Source: CAZTHL01 sp964613585 (GTDB taxonomy: Bacteria > Pseudomonadota > Alphaproteobacteria > DSM-16000 > Inquilinaceae). Taken from it: 64,000 bases of DNA. The DNA lies in the NCBI GenBank assembly GCA_964613585.1, contig CAZTHL010000008.1, positions 10,577-74,576 on the forward strand, given 5' to 3'. A model generated the notes under the pieces. The model saw only the letters and a program-made list of their open reading frames with translations, ran no database searches and was not told the DNA's origin. This document shows positions 16,197 to 25,023 of this stretch, in pieces (position 1 is the stretch's first letter; every line of letters starts with the position of its first letter). A program made the translations under genes and the position numbers.

Positions 16197-18950
16197 TCAC
16201 CCCCAGGCCCGCCTCAGCCAGTGCTCCGCCTCGACCACCAGCAGCAGAAGGATCCCGGCGCCGAGCACCGCGAGGGCGTCCGCGAGGCCGATTGGCCGGG
16301 TGTCGAAGACCGCCTGCATCACCGGCGCGTAGGTCAGGGCGAGCTGGCCCAGCACCACGACGGCCACGCCGAGCAGCACCGCCGGCGTGCCCAGGAGCCC
16401 TCGCCAGGTGAGCGACGGCCCGTGCCCGACGCGGACGCTGAACAGATAGGCGATCTCCATGACCACGATGGTGTTGACGACCAGCGTGCGCGCCGTCTCC
16501 ACGGGCAGGCCCCGGGTCGCGGCCCAGTAGTACATGCCGAAGGCAGCCGCCACGAACAGGGCCGAGACGAAGCCGATGCGCCACAGCAGCACGCCGGTCA
16601 GGACCGGACGGTCGGCGGGCCGCGGCGGCCGCGCCATGGTGCCGGGCTCGGTCGGCTCGAAGGCCAGGGTCAGGCCCAGGGCCACGGCGGTGATCATGTT
16701 GATCCACAGGATCTGCACGGGCGTGATCGGCAGGGCGAGGCCGAGCGCGATCGCCGCCAGAATGGTCAGCGCCTCGCCGCCATTGGTCGGCAGGGTCCAG
16801 GCGATGACCTTCATCAGGTTGTCGTAGACCGTGCGGCCCTCGCGCACCGCGGCGACAATCGAGGCGAAGTTGTCGTCGGCCAGCACCATCTCGGCCGCCT
16901 CCTTGGCCGCCTCGGTGCCCTTGCCGCCCATGGCCACACCGACATCGGCGCGCTTCAGCGCCGGGGCGTCGTTGACCCCGTCGCCGGTCATGGCGACCGT
17001 GTGCCCGCCGGCCTGCAGCGCCTCCACAAGACGCAGCTTGTGCTCGGGGCTGGTCCGCGCGAACACCGTGGTGTCGGCCGCGGCGGCGACGAGCCCGTCC
17101 GGGCCAAGCCGGTCGAGCTCGCGGCCGGCCAGCGCGCGCGGCGCCTCGGCGAGGCCCAGTTGCCGCGCGATCTCCCGGGCGGTCACGGCGTGGTCGCCGG
17201 TGATCATGGCCACCCGGATGCCGGCCGAGCGGCAGGCGCGGACGGCGGCGGCCGCCTCCTCGCGCGGCGGATCGATGAAGCCGACGAAGCCCAGCATCAC
17301 GGCGCCCTCGGCCACGTCCGGAAAGGCGAGATCGCGCTGCCCGGCACCGGCCGGCTTCACCGCCACGGCGAGCACCCGCTGCCCTCGGGCCGCCAGCTCG
17401 TCCGCCTCGCCGTGCCACGCCGCGGCGTTGATCAGGCGATCGCCCTCGGCCCGCCGCTCCGCCGCGCACATGGCAAGCACCCGCTCCGGCGCGCCCTTGA
17501 TCAGCGCGAAGCTCACCTCGCCCGGCGTGTCGTCGGCATGGCTGTGGTGCAGCGTCGCCATGAAGCGATGCTGGGACTCGAACGGGATCTCGTCGGCACG
17601 TGGGGTGCGCCGACGCTCCAGATCCGGATCGAGGCCCGCCTTCATGGCCAGGGCGACCAGCGCTCCCTCCATGGGATCCCCGTCGACGATCCAGCCGGCC
17701 TCCGTCTGGCGCAGCTCGGCGTCATTGCACAGGAGGCCGGCTCGGACCAGCTCGAGCAGCACCGGATGGGCGGCCGGGTCGATATCCTGCCCAAGGGTGC
17801 GGAAGGCGCCGCCGGGATCGTACCCGGCGCCGGTCACCTCGCAGCGGCCGTCGGCGGTGACGACATGCTGGGCCGTCATCTCGTTGCGGGTCAGCGTGCC
17901 GGTCTTGTCGGAGCAGATCACCGACACCGAGCCCAGCGTCTCGACCGCGGGCAGCCGCCGGATGATGGCGTTGCGCGCGGCCATGCGCTCGACCCCGATC
18001 GCCAGCGTGATCGTCATGATCGCCGGCAGCCCCTCGGGGATCGCCGCCACCGCCAGCCCGACCACGGCCATGAAGGCCTCGGCCAGCGGGTAGTCGCGGA
18101 CGCCGAGGGCAAAGACGAAGGCGAGGCCGGCGATGCCGAGGATGACCAGCGTCAGCGTGCGGGCGAAACGGTCCATCTGCCGGATGAGCGGGGTCTTCAG
18201 CGTCTCCACCGCGCCGATGAGCGCGCTGATGCGACCGAGCTCGGTGCCGGGCCCGGTGGCCACGGCGACACCTCGGCCTTGGCCGGCCACGACAAAGCTG
18301 CCGGAGAAGGCCATGGAGCGGCGATCGCCGAGCGGCGCGTCGGCGGCGACCGCGCCCAGGCTCTTCTCCACGGCAACCGACTCCCCGGTCAGGATCGCCT
18401 CGTCGATCCTCAGGTTGCGCGCGCGCAGGAGCCTCAGATCGGCCGGCACCCGGTCGCCGGCCTCCACCAGCACCACGTCCCCAGGCACGACCCGGTCGGC
18501 CGGGATCGTCACCCGGCGGCCGTCACGCAGCACCGAGGCGCGCGGATCGATCATGCCGCGGATGGCGTCGAGCGCGCCCTCGGCGCGGCCCTCCTGGACG
18601 AAGCCGATGACCGCGTTGACCAGCACCACCGCCAGGATCACCCCGGCATCGACGGCGTGGCCGAGCGCCAGCGACAGGCCGGCCGCCGCCAGCAGGACAT
18701 AGATCAGCAGATTGTGGAACTGGCGCAGGAAGCGCCGTGCCAGCCCCGGTTTCGGCGCCGCCGGCAGCCGGTTCGGCCCGGCGGCCGCCAAGCGGGCCTC
18801 CGCCTCCCGGGTGCTCAGGCCGTCGGCCGACGTCCCATGCGCCTCAAGAGCGATCTCAGGGGCCAGCGCATGCCATTGAGAGCGGTGGTCGGACGGCTGC
18901 CGATCCGCGATCGGCCGGCTGACGTCGGGCACGGCCCGTGTCCCATGCAA
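16197..18950 (-). CDS. P2-type cation-transporting ATPase (Ca2+-ATPase-like)
   Basis: A 917-residue P-type ATPase that exports cations at the expense of ATP. Domains in order: N-terminal cation ATPase domain (WHALAPEIALE...), M1-M2, actuator domain with TGES at ~188-191, M4 with AIPEGLPAIMT (~304-312), phosphorylation motif DKTGT at 348-352, nucleotide domain with LIKGAPERVL, hinge MTGDGVNDAPALKRADVGVA, and six C-terminal membrane helices. The intact PEGLP motif fits a P2-type Ca2+ (or Na+/Mn2+) pump. The start is uncertain: TTG at 18950 or the in-frame GTG at about 18932, both with weak ribosome-binding sites. No regulator is adjacent. Confidence 0.9.
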   Translation of the reverse strand: MHGTRAVPDVSRPIADRQPSDHRSQWHALAPEIALEAHGTSADGLSTREAEARLAAAGPNRLPAAPKPGLARRFLRQFHNLLIYVLLAAAGLSLALGHAVDAGVILAVVLVNAVIGFVQEGRAEGALDAIRGMIDPRASVLRDGRRVTIPADRVVPGDVVLVEAGDRVPADLRLLRARNLRIDEAILTGESVAVEKSLGAVAADAPLGDRRSMAFSGSFVVAGQGRGVAVATGPGTELGRISALIGAVETLKTPLIRQMDRFARTLTLVILGIAGLAFVFALGVRDYPLAEAFMAVVGLAVAAIPEGLPAIMTITLAIGVERMAARNAIIRRLPAVETLGSVSVICSDKTGTLTRNEMTAQHVVTADGRCEVTGAGYDPGGAFRTLGQDIDPAAHPVLLELVRAGLLCNDAELRQTEAGWIVDGDPMEGALVALAMKAGLDPDLERRRTPRADEIPFESQHRFMATLHHSHADDTPGEVSFALIKGAPERVLAMCAAERRAEGDRLINAAAWHGEADELAARGQRVLAVAVKPAGAGQRDLAFPDVAEGAVMLGFVGFIDPPREEAAAAVRACRSAGIRVAMITGDHAVTAREIARQLGLAEAPRALAGRELDRLGPDGLVAAAADTTVFARTSPEHKLRLVEALQAGGHTVAMTGDGVNDAPALKRADVGVAMGGKGTEAAKEAAEMVLADDNFASIVAAVREGRTVYDNLMKVIAWTLPTNGGEALTILAAIALGLALPITPVQILWINMITAVALGLTLAFEPTEPGTMARPPRPADRPVLTGVLLWRIGFVSALFVAAAFGMYYWAATRGLPVETARTLVVNTIVVMEIAYLFSVRVGHGPSLTWRGLLGTPAVLLGVAVVVLGQLALTYAPVMQAVFDTRPIGLADALAVLGAGILLLLVVEAEHWLRRAWG

Positions 18951-19681
18951 GACAGGAGAGCAATCGTATAGTGAACACCCGAAGGATGGCTTTGTTGCCG
19001 GCGTGCGGCATCGGGCACCGCTCGTCCGGATCCCGGGGCATCCCCGGGATCCTGTCTGTCGACCAGCCCTCCATCACAGGCGGCCCACCGCGCGGCCGCT
19101 TCGTCCTTTTGGCCTTGGACCCCGCGCGCCAATGGCCGGCGGAGCCGAGCCTGGAGGACGAAGAGGTCGCGCGGGACCCGCCGCATCGCCTCGAGCCCAC
19201 GCTCGTCCCCAATGCCCCGGGCCGCCAGCTGCCGGTCCACCGTGCGGGCGCGCTCCCCGGCCCCGGCATCGTTGCGATCGTGCAAGGGGCCGACAGGGCC
19301 ATCGCCGTCACGCCGGGCTGCCTCGGGATCCGCCGTCCGCTTGCAGTGCGCAACGGCCATGCCCGGGAACCGGCGAGGCCCGGGACGAATTCCAAGGCAA
19401 CCGGCCTCACCACAGGCATCGCCGGCGGCGCCACGCCCTCGGCCGGCGTCGACAGGACGTGGCCCGGTGACGAGCGAGCCCGGAGGAGCGGCCTTGCCGA
19501 ACAGCCGCCCGAGCCGTGGGGAAGCCGTCCGCCGGCTCCTCGAAGCCGTGGCAAGCCGGCCGGTGACGGCGCCGATCCTCCGCGGCGCGCCGTGCGCCGG
19601 CAGGCGCCGCGTGCCTGCCGCTCCGCGCCGCGGTCGCCCGGGCTTGCGCCGCCGCCCGGCAAGGCCCACACCATCCGGGTC
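18951..19681. other. 731-bp intergenic region with no supported gene
   Basis: It lies between two divergent genes. Several long open frames cross it on both strands, but none has recognisable motifs, sensible composition or a ribosome-binding site; they are arginine/proline-rich products of high GC. A perfect 11-bp inverted repeat sits at 19028-19052. The region should contain promoters for the ATPase and ubiA. A decayed gene cannot be excluded. Confidence 0.5.
19028..19052. repeat. Perfect palindrome, 11-bp arms, 3-nt loop
   Basis: Arm GGATCCCGGGG, loop CAT, arm CCCCGGGATCC. No T-run follows on either strand, so a simple intrinsic terminator is unlikely. It could be an operator or a short REP-type repeat; no second copy was noticed here. 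Confidence 0.7.
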
Positions 19682-20635
19682 ATGAGCACCGGCTCCAGCG
19701 ATCCGCACGGCCTTCCCGATCCCGCCGCGGCCAGCGACATCCGCCCCGGCTGGATCGACCGCTTCGCCCCCCGGCCGGCCCGGCCCTACCTCACCCTCAT
19801 GCGGCTCGACCGGCCGATCGGCACCTGGCTGCTGCTGTTCCCGTGCTGGTGGGGCATGGCGCTTGCCCCCTCGGCCGGCATGGCGCCGGCGGAGATCCTG
19901 CGCCTCGCCCTGCTGTTCGCCGTCGGCGCGGTGGTCATGCGCGGCGCCGGCTGCGTCATAAACGACCTGTTCGACCGGGACATCGACCTCCGGGTCGCGC
20001 GCACCCGCACCCGGCCGATCGCCAGCGGCGCGGTCGACGTCCGCTCGGCGGTGGTCTTCCTGGCCTTCCTGCTGACGGCCGGGCTGCTGGTGCTGGTGCA
20101 GTTCAACGCGACGACCATCCTGCTCGGCGCCGCCTCGCTGCTTCTGGTCGTGCCCTATCCGCTGATGAAGCGGATCACCTGGTGGCCGCAGGCGTTCCTC
20201 GGCCTGACCTTCAACTGGGGCGCCCTGGTGGGCTGGACCGCGGTGACCGGGGCATTGGCGCCGCCGGCGGTCGCGCTCTACGCCGCCGGGGTGTTCTGGA
20301 CGCTTGCCTACGACACCATCTACGCGCACCAGGACAAGGCCGACGACGCGCTCATCGGCGTCAAGTCGACGGCGCGGCGGCTCGGCACGGCAAGCAAGCT
20401 ATGGATCACCGGCTTCTACACGGCCATGGGCGTGCTGCTGGTGGCGGCCGGATCGCTCGCCGGCCTGCACGTCGCCTTCCTCCTCGGCGTCGGAGCCGGC
20501 CTCGGCCTTGCCGCCAGCCACGTGCGCAGCTGGGATCCGGACGACCCGGCCAGCTGCCTTGCCCGCTTCAAGGCGCAGAAATGGATCGCGCTGCTGATCC
20601 TGAGCGGACTGGCGCTCGGACGTGCCGCCGCCTGA
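19682..20635 (+). CDS. ubiA: 4-hydroxybenzoate polyprenyltransferase
   Basis: Integral-membrane prenyltransferase (317 residues) that attaches the polyprenyl chain to 4-hydroxybenzoate in ubiquinone synthesis. The first Asp-rich motif is GAGCVINDLFDRDIDLRVAR near residue 97-116, and the second is DTIYAHQDKADDALIGVKST around 211-230. Around eight or nine hydrophobic helices are visible (for example WLLLFPCWWGMALAP). The start ATG at 19682 (MSTGSSDPHGLP) is preferred to a much longer in-frame extension with no family similarity. The 3' end overlaps the methyltransferase gene by 14 bp. Confidence 0.94.
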   Translation: MSTGSSDPHGLPDPAAASDIRPGWIDRFAPRPARPYLTLMRLDRPIGTWLLLFPCWWGMALAPSAGMAPAEILRLALLFAVGAVVMRGAGCVINDLFDRDIDLRVARTRTRPIASGAVDVRSAVVFLAFLLTAGLLVLVQFNATTILLGAASLLLVVPYPLMKRITWWPQAFLGLTFNWGALVGWTAVTGALAPPAVALYAAGVFWTLAYDTIYAHQDKADDALIGVKSTARRLGTASKLWITGFYTAMGVLLVAAGSLAGLHVAFLLGVGAGLGLAASHVRSWDPDDPASCLARFKAQKWIALLILSGLALGRAAA

Positions 20636-21284
20636 TCCGGCGGCCGCGCGCGCCTTCGTCATCGCGCAGACCATAGTCGCGGCGCCGCCGCTGGTGCCGG
20701 AGCTGCGCCTCAGCCTCGCCACCGAGGTCACGCCGCTGTGGCAGGCGACCGAGCAGACGCTCGCGGCGCACGGCCTGCCGCCGCCGTTCTGGGCGTTCGC
20801 CTGGGCCGGCGGGCAGGCGCTGGCGCGCCATCTGCTCGACACGCCCGGCCTTGCCGCCGGCCGCCGGGTGCTCGACTTCGCCGCCGGGTCCGGCATCGCC
20901 GGCCTTGCCGCGGCCCGAGCCGGCGCAGCGCTGGTGACCGCCAGCGAGATCGACGCCTTCGCCATCGCCGCGCTCAGCCTGAACGCGGAGCACAACGGCC
21001 TGCCGCTGGAGACGGTGGAGCGCGACCTGGTCGGCGCGCCGCTCACCGACATCGACCTCGTGTTGGGCGGCGACGTCTGCTACGAGCAGCCCATGGCCGG
21101 ACGGGTCACGGCGTGGCTCGGCGACCTTGCCCGCGCCGGGGTCGAGGTGCTGCTGGGCGATCCGGGCCGCAGCTACCTGCCTTCCGAGCGCCTCGTGCCG
21201 CTCGCCCGGTACCGGGTGCCGACCAGCCGCGAGCTGGAGGACACCGAGCAGCGCGACACCACCGTCTGGCGGCTCATGCCGTGA
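20622..21284 (+). CDS. Class I methyltransferase, ETF-beta lysine methyltransferase-like
   Basis: A 220-residue SAM-dependent methyltransferase. The SAM motif is VLDFAAGSGIAGLAAARAG (~77-95), preceded by PPFWAFAWAGGQALARHLLD; motif post-I is TASEIDAFAIAALSLNAEHN, and the catalytic-loop region is LVLGGDVCYEQPMAGRV. The PFWAFAWAGGQ and GDVCYE signatures resemble alphaproteobacterial electron-transfer-flavoprotein beta-subunit lysine methyltransferases of the METTL20 type. GTG start at 20622 inside the ubiA end suggests co-translation. The substrate assignment is by similarity of motifs only. Confidence 0.82.
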   Translation: MPPPDPAAARAFVIAQTIVAAPPLVPELRLSLATEVTPLWQATEQTLAAHGLPPPFWAFAWAGGQALARHLLDTPGLAAGRRVLDFAAGSGIAGLAAARAGAALVTASEIDAFAIAALSLNAEHNGLPLETVERDLVGAPLTDIDLVLGGDVCYEQPMAGRVTAWLGDLARAGVEVLLGDPGRSYLPSERLVPLARYRVPTSRELEDTEQRDTTVWRLMP

Positions 21285-21289
21285 CGGAG

Positions 21290-21456
21290 CCCGTCAGGGC
21301 GTTTCCGACTCAACCCGTCAGGGCGTTTCCGACTCAAGAGGCATCCTCAAGAGGCATCGCCGGCCCCCTCCCCCCGGCCACCCGACGCCGTCATGCTCAG
21401 GCTGGCCGGGCGGGACCGCGCGCCGGTACCGATGTCGCGTCGGGCGGAAACGCTCT
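21290..21456. repeat. Dispersed palindromic repeat, copy 4, with internal tandem duplication
   Basis: The left end is duplicated exactly: a 24-bp unit beginning CCCGTCAGGGCGTTTCCGAC occurs at 21290-21313 and 21314-21337, followed by a shorter GAGGCATCCTCAA/GAGGCATCG slip. The centre contains CATGCTCAGGCTGGCCGGGC; the right arm ends CGTCGGGCGGAAACGCTCTC. It overlaps the 3' end of the gene at 21347-22180 (minus strand), supplying its last ~35 codons and stop. Confidence 0.85.
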
Positions 21457-22180
21457 CGACGGACCCGGGATCGTCACGGCCGATGGCCCACCGCGCAAGG
21501 CGGCGGACATGCGCCTCGCGCACCGCCGCGTCGTCAATCAGCTCGAGCAGGAAATCCTCAAGCGCCCGCTTCGGCGCCAGCAGGTCGCGCGCCCGGGCCA
21601 GGGCCTCGGCCTGGCGGACGCCCGGCCGGGCGCGCCCCTCGGCCGGCACCGCGGCCAACGGGAGGGGCGCGCCGTCCGGCGCCAGCGCGCCGTGGCGGCC
21701 ACGATAGACAAGCACGGCATGGTCGAGAGGGGCGCCGTCGCCGAGCCGGAGGTCGAGCCTGTCCGGCTCGCCATAGCGGTAATTGCGCGCGCCCTCGGTC
21801 TCGTGCATGCGCTCGAGCTGCGTCTCGGTCAACCAGGTCACGGCAACCTCCACGCGGGTCCCGGGCGCCGGGCAGAGCACCGCCGGCAGGCTGCCATAGC
21901 GGGCGAAATGCGCGGCATGGACCACGTCGTGGCCGGCCAGCCGGGCGGCCGTCACCGGGATCTCGGTGCCCTTGGGCCAACCGGCATACTTTCGGGCAAG
22001 CTGCTCCGGCGAGCGGTTGGAGCCGATCGCCAGCACCGGCACGCGCCCGGCCGTCTCCAGCCGCTCGAGCGGCATGGCCGCCCCGTCGCGATACAGGAAC
22101 GAGCCTGCGGGGATGGCGTAGGGATAGCCCAGGGCCAGCGCCAAGCGTCCGGCCGGATCCTCGGGCAGGGCCCAGGCCAC
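21347..22180 (-). CDS. Conserved hypothetical, possible gamma-glutamylcyclotransferase-like fold
   Basis: About 277 residues. The section VPVLAIGSNRSPEQLARKYA (~45-65) resembles the YGSN-type phosphate-binding loop of gamma-glutamylcyclotransferase-like proteins, and a later LERMHETEGARNYRYGEPDR has an acidic residue at a plausible catalytic position. No firm functional call is possible. The GTG start at 22180 lies 7 nt after the mepA stop, so the two are likely one transcript. The last ~35 residues, from about ESVSARRDIGTGARSR on, are encoded by the dispersed repeat 21290-21456, suggesting the native stop was lost and replaced. Confidence 0.65.
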   Translation of the reverse strand: MAWALPEDPAGRLALALGYPYAIPAGSFLYRDGAAMPLERLETAGRVPVLAIGSNRSPEQLARKYAGWPKGTEIPVTAARLAGHDVVHAAHFARYGSLPAVLCPAPGTRVEVAVTWLTETQLERMHETEGARNYRYGEPDRLDLRLGDGAPLDHAVLVYRGRHGALAPDGAPLPLAAVPAEGRARPGVRQAEALARARDLLAPKRALEDFLLELIDDAAVREAHVRRLARWAIGRDDPGSVESVSARRDIGTGARSRPASLSMTASGGRGEGAGDAS

Positions 22181-22187
22181 GGCGGGG

Positions 22188-23030
22188 TCAACCGGCTCCG
22201 GCGCCCAGGATCGCGTGGCAGCTGGCCGGCAGCACCTTCGGCGGCCGCGCCACGGGCGGCGCCGGGCGCCCGGGCGCGGGCGGCGGCGGCTCGAGCCAAG
22301 CGGCCAGCTCGGCGCCGCAGCCGTCGCCGGGCGGCGGCGGGTCCTGGGGCCGGCATTCGGGGCTGTCGGGCGGGCAGCCCAGGCGCACATGAAAGTGGCC
22401 GTCATGGCCGCGCCAGGGCCGGATCGTGCGCAACCAGGCGCGGTCGGCCCAGTCCCGCCGGCACAGGTCGCGCTTGATCGCCGGATGAACGAAGATGCGG
22501 GCCACCCGCGGATCGGACGCCGCCAGACGAACCAACTCGGCCTGGCGCGCGCCCCACACCCCCGGATCGACCCGCCGGGCCGGTCCGTCGACCATGGACA
22601 CGGGCTCAAGCGTCTCGCGCGCCGGGCGCGGCAGGGCCGGCAGGTCCAGCCGATACCAGATGTCGGCGTCCAGGCCGGTCTGGTGGCTGACATGCCCGTA
22701 GCTCATGGGCCCGCCGCGCGGCTGGGCCAGATCGCCGACGGTGGCGATGCCGAGACCCGCCGCCGCCACGCGGGCGCCGAGCTCGCGGAGATAGGCGATC
22801 AGCTCCGGATGCCCGTAGAAGCGCTGCCGGCTCAGGCGAATCGCCTGGTAGCCGGGCCCCTCCGGCGGCAGCGGCTCGGCCCCGGCGAGGCAGCCGTTGG
22901 CATAGCTGCCGACGCTTGCCGGCCCCCCGGGCGAGGGACCGGCGACCTCGTGCCATGCCGGCGGCTGGCCGTTGGCCGACGCCCACCCGAGACCGGTCAG
23001 GAGCAGCGCGAGCAGAATCAATGACCGCAT
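22188..23030 (-). CDS. mepA: Penicillin-insensitive murein endopeptidase
   Basis: Periplasmic LAS-family metallopeptidase (280 residues) that cleaves peptide cross-links in peptidoglycan. Signal peptide MRSLILLALLLTGLGWASAN at the chosen ATG (23030). Zinc-site motifs of the family are visible: PMSYGHVSHQTGLDADIWYR (His and Asp ligands) and GHDGHFHVRLGCP (HxH ligand); paired cysteines (CLAGAEPLP, DLCRRDW, LGCPPDSPEC) fit the disulfide-rich fold. Ends with a Pro-rich tail. Upstream in-frame codons to 23135 are not needed. Followed closely by a hypothetical gene. Confidence 0.93.
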   Translation of the reverse strand: MRSLILLALLLTGLGWASANGQPPAWHEVAGPSPGGPASVGSYANGCLAGAEPLPPEGPGYQAIRLSRQRFYGHPELIAYLRELGARVAAAGLGIATVGDLAQPRGGPMSYGHVSHQTGLDADIWYRLDLPALPRPARETLEPVSMVDGPARRVDPGVWGARQAELVRLAASDPRVARIFVHPAIKRDLCRRDWADRAWLRTIRPWRGHDGHFHVRLGCPPDSPECRPQDPPPPGDGCGAELAAWLEPPPPAPGRPAPPVARPPKVLPASCHAILGAGAG

Positions 23031-23196
23031 GCGCCATGGCTTATCGCCGCTTGCCGAGCCGATGCAAGGGGCGGGGCACGGGGCGGGGAGAGGGGCGAGT
23101 CGGTTGATGCGGGGAGGGGCGTTCCGGGCCGGCATCTGAGCATGCCCGGACCCCGCTGCGTCCGGCGAAGCCGCCGGTGGCAGCGGGGTCGGACCG

Positions 23197-23487
23197 TCAG
23201 CCGGCGGCTCGCCCTGGCGCTCCGGCCAGCTCCGCGGCGTGATCGCGGCGGAAGCGCTCCAGCACCGCCCGCCAGCGCGCCAAGCGCGCAGCGTCGTGAT
23301 GGCGCTCGGCCGCCTCCATGTCCTCCTCGATCATGCGACCGATCCGTGCGCAGCCGTCCGACCGGCCGAGCAGGGCCACCTCCTCCTCGAGGGCCACGAT
23401 GAACGGGACATGCTCGTGCTCGGCGACCGCCTCCACCTCGTCGGCCGGCAGATTCGCGACTCCGAGGCAATCCGTGATGGTCAACAT
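23197..23487 (-). CDS. Small conserved hypothetical protein
   Basis: A 96-residue acidic, mostly helical protein: MLTITDCLGVANLPADEVEA at the start, then VPFIVALEEEVALLGRSDG, a Glu/His-rich helix (RMIEEDMEAAERHHDAARLA) and a C-terminal arginine-rich helix. It has a near-ideal ribosome-binding site, GGAAAGGAGG six nt before the ATG, the strongest seen in this window, so high translation is likely. It stands alone between mepA and a divergent MFS gene. No family function is recognised. Confidence 0.75.
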   Translation of the reverse strand: MLTITDCLGVANLPADEVEAVAEHEHVPFIVALEEEVALLGRSDGCARIGRMIEEDMEAAERHHDAARLARWRAVLERFRRDHAAELAGAPGRAAG

Positions 23488-23588
23488 GGCGCCCTCCTTT
23501 CCGGGAGCCGTTCCTCCGTATGCTTGATGGCGGTCTCCACATCCCGGATTTTGGTATCGCCCCGGAGCTTCGGCCCCGTAGTTTCCAC

Positions 23589-23620
23589 ATGGCGCCTTGT
23601 CTTCATGGCGCCTTGTCTTC
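23589..23620. repeat. Perfect 16-bp tandem duplication
   Basis: ATGGCGCCTTGTCTTC occurs twice in a row (23589-23604 and 23605-23620), in the region between two divergent genes and 70 bp upstream of the MFS gene start. It could be a slippage product or a double operator. Confidence 0.8.
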
Positions 23621-23690
23621 GCCGCGGCTCGGCGTGCGGCGGCGCACCGCCTCTTGGCGTCGGCATGCCCCCGCCCCAGGGTTACAGGTC

Positions 23691-24974
23691 ATGACCCCGT
23701 CCTCCCCCCGCCCCGGCCCCGACACGGAGCCTCCCGCGCGCCGCGTCCCGCCCATCGCCATCCTGGTCGCGGTATCGGCCCTGGGTCCCCTGGCGCTGCA
23801 GATCGTCATGCCCTCGATGCCCGGCCTGACCGCCGCCTTCGGCACCGACTACGCGACGGTGCAGCTGACCTTGAGCGTCTACATGGGGGGCCTGGCGGTC
23901 AGCCATCTGATCTACGGGCCCCTGTCGGACCGCTACGGCCGGCGGCCGCTGCTGCTGGCCGGCCTCGGCCTGTTCATGGTCGGCACGCTGGTCTGCCTGC
24001 TGGCGCCCACCATCACGGTTCTCATCCTCGGCCGCCTGGTGCAGGCGGTCGGCGCCTGCGCCGGCCTCGTGCTGGCCCGGGCCATCGTACGCGACATGTA
24101 CGACCGTGAGCGGTCGGCGAGCCTGATCGGCTACATCACCATGGCCTTCGTGGTGGCGCCGATGCTGGCGCCGGCGATCGGCGGCTATCTGGACGAGGTG
24201 CTCGGCTGGCGCGCCTCCTTCGCCCTCGTGGGCGTGGTCGGGGCGGCCGTGCTGGCCCTCTCGCTCGGCCTGCTGCACGAGACGAACCACGAGCGGCAGC
24301 CCATGCCCGGGCTCGCCGGCATGGTCGAGAGCTACCGCACCCTGTTCGCCGTGCCGGTCTTCCGGGGCTACGCCGCGCTGACCGCCTTCATCACCGCCGG
24401 CTTCTTCGGGTTCCTCGGCGGGGCGCCGTATGTGATGGTCAGCATCATGGACCGGCCGCCGAGCGAGTACGGTCTCTACTTCATGGTGAACGCGTCCGGC
24501 TACATGCTCGGCAACTACCTGGCCGGCCGCCTGTCGGAAAGGCTCGGCGTCGACCGGATGATCGGCCTCGGCGTCGCCGTCTCGATGCTCGGCGCCGTCA
24601 AGCTGCTGGCCCTGGCGCTGGCCGGCATGGTCGAGCCGATCGCCCTGTTTGCGCCGATGACCGTCCTGGCGATCGGCAACGGGATGGCTTTGCCCAACGG
24701 CATGGCCGGGGCGGTCAGCGTCAACCCGCGGCTTGCCGGCGCGGCCAGCGGCGTTTCCGGCTGCCTGCAGATGGGCGTCGGCGCACTCAGCGGCATGGTG
24801 GTCGGCGTGCTGGTGCCCGGCGCGGCGAGCCAATTGCCCATGGCCGCGGTCATCTTCGGGATGACCGTCCTGGCCATGCTCAGCTATCTGCTGATCCGCC
24901 GAGCCCAGCGGCCGGCCATAGCCCCGGCCGCGGCCGGCCCCGCCGCGGCGGGACCGGCGGCCGACAGTGCCTAG
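23691..24974 (+). CDS. MFS drug-resistance transporter, Bcr/CflA type
   Basis: A 427-residue, 12-helix major facilitator of the Bcr/CflA (DHA1) group, proton-driven efflux pumps for antibiotics or metabolites in the inner membrane. Signatures: ALQIVMPSMPGLTAAFGTDY in TM1, GPLSDRYGRRPLLLAGL in loop 2-3, GRLVQAVGACAGLVLARAIV with RDMYDRERSA in TM4-5, and APAIGGYLDEVLGWRASFAL. The second half includes GNYLAGRLSERLGVDRMIG. The ATG at 23691 (MTPSSPRPGPDTEP) is chosen; the C-terminus is Ala/Pro-rich. The substrate is unknown; no adjacent regulator. Confidence 0.88.
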   Translation: MTPSSPRPGPDTEPPARRVPPIAILVAVSALGPLALQIVMPSMPGLTAAFGTDYATVQLTLSVYMGGLAVSHLIYGPLSDRYGRRPLLLAGLGLFMVGTLVCLLAPTITVLILGRLVQAVGACAGLVLARAIVRDMYDRERSASLIGYITMAFVVAPMLAPAIGGYLDEVLGWRASFALVGVVGAAVLALSLGLLHETNHERQPMPGLAGMVESYRTLFAVPVFRGYAALTAFITAGFFGFLGGAPYVMVSIMDRPPSEYGLYFMVNASGYMLGNYLAGRLSERLGVDRMIGLGVAVSMLGAVKLLALALAGMVEPIALFAPMTVLAIGNGMALPNGMAGAVSVNPRLAGAASGVSGCLQMGVGALSGMVVGVLVPGAASQLPMAAVIFGMTVLAMLSYLLIRRAQRPAIAPAAAGPAAAGPAADSA

Positions 24975-25023
24975 CGCGCCCCCGCCACCGGCGTGGCGGC
25001 ACGGACAGGGAGGATCCCGTTCC

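Noticed and set aside
18938..19681. N-terminal extension of UbiA by about 248 residues, or a separate gene in this gap
   Set aside because: The extension has no similarity to prenyltransferases and is proline/arginine-rich; UbiA is complete from 19682. No other frame here has credible features.
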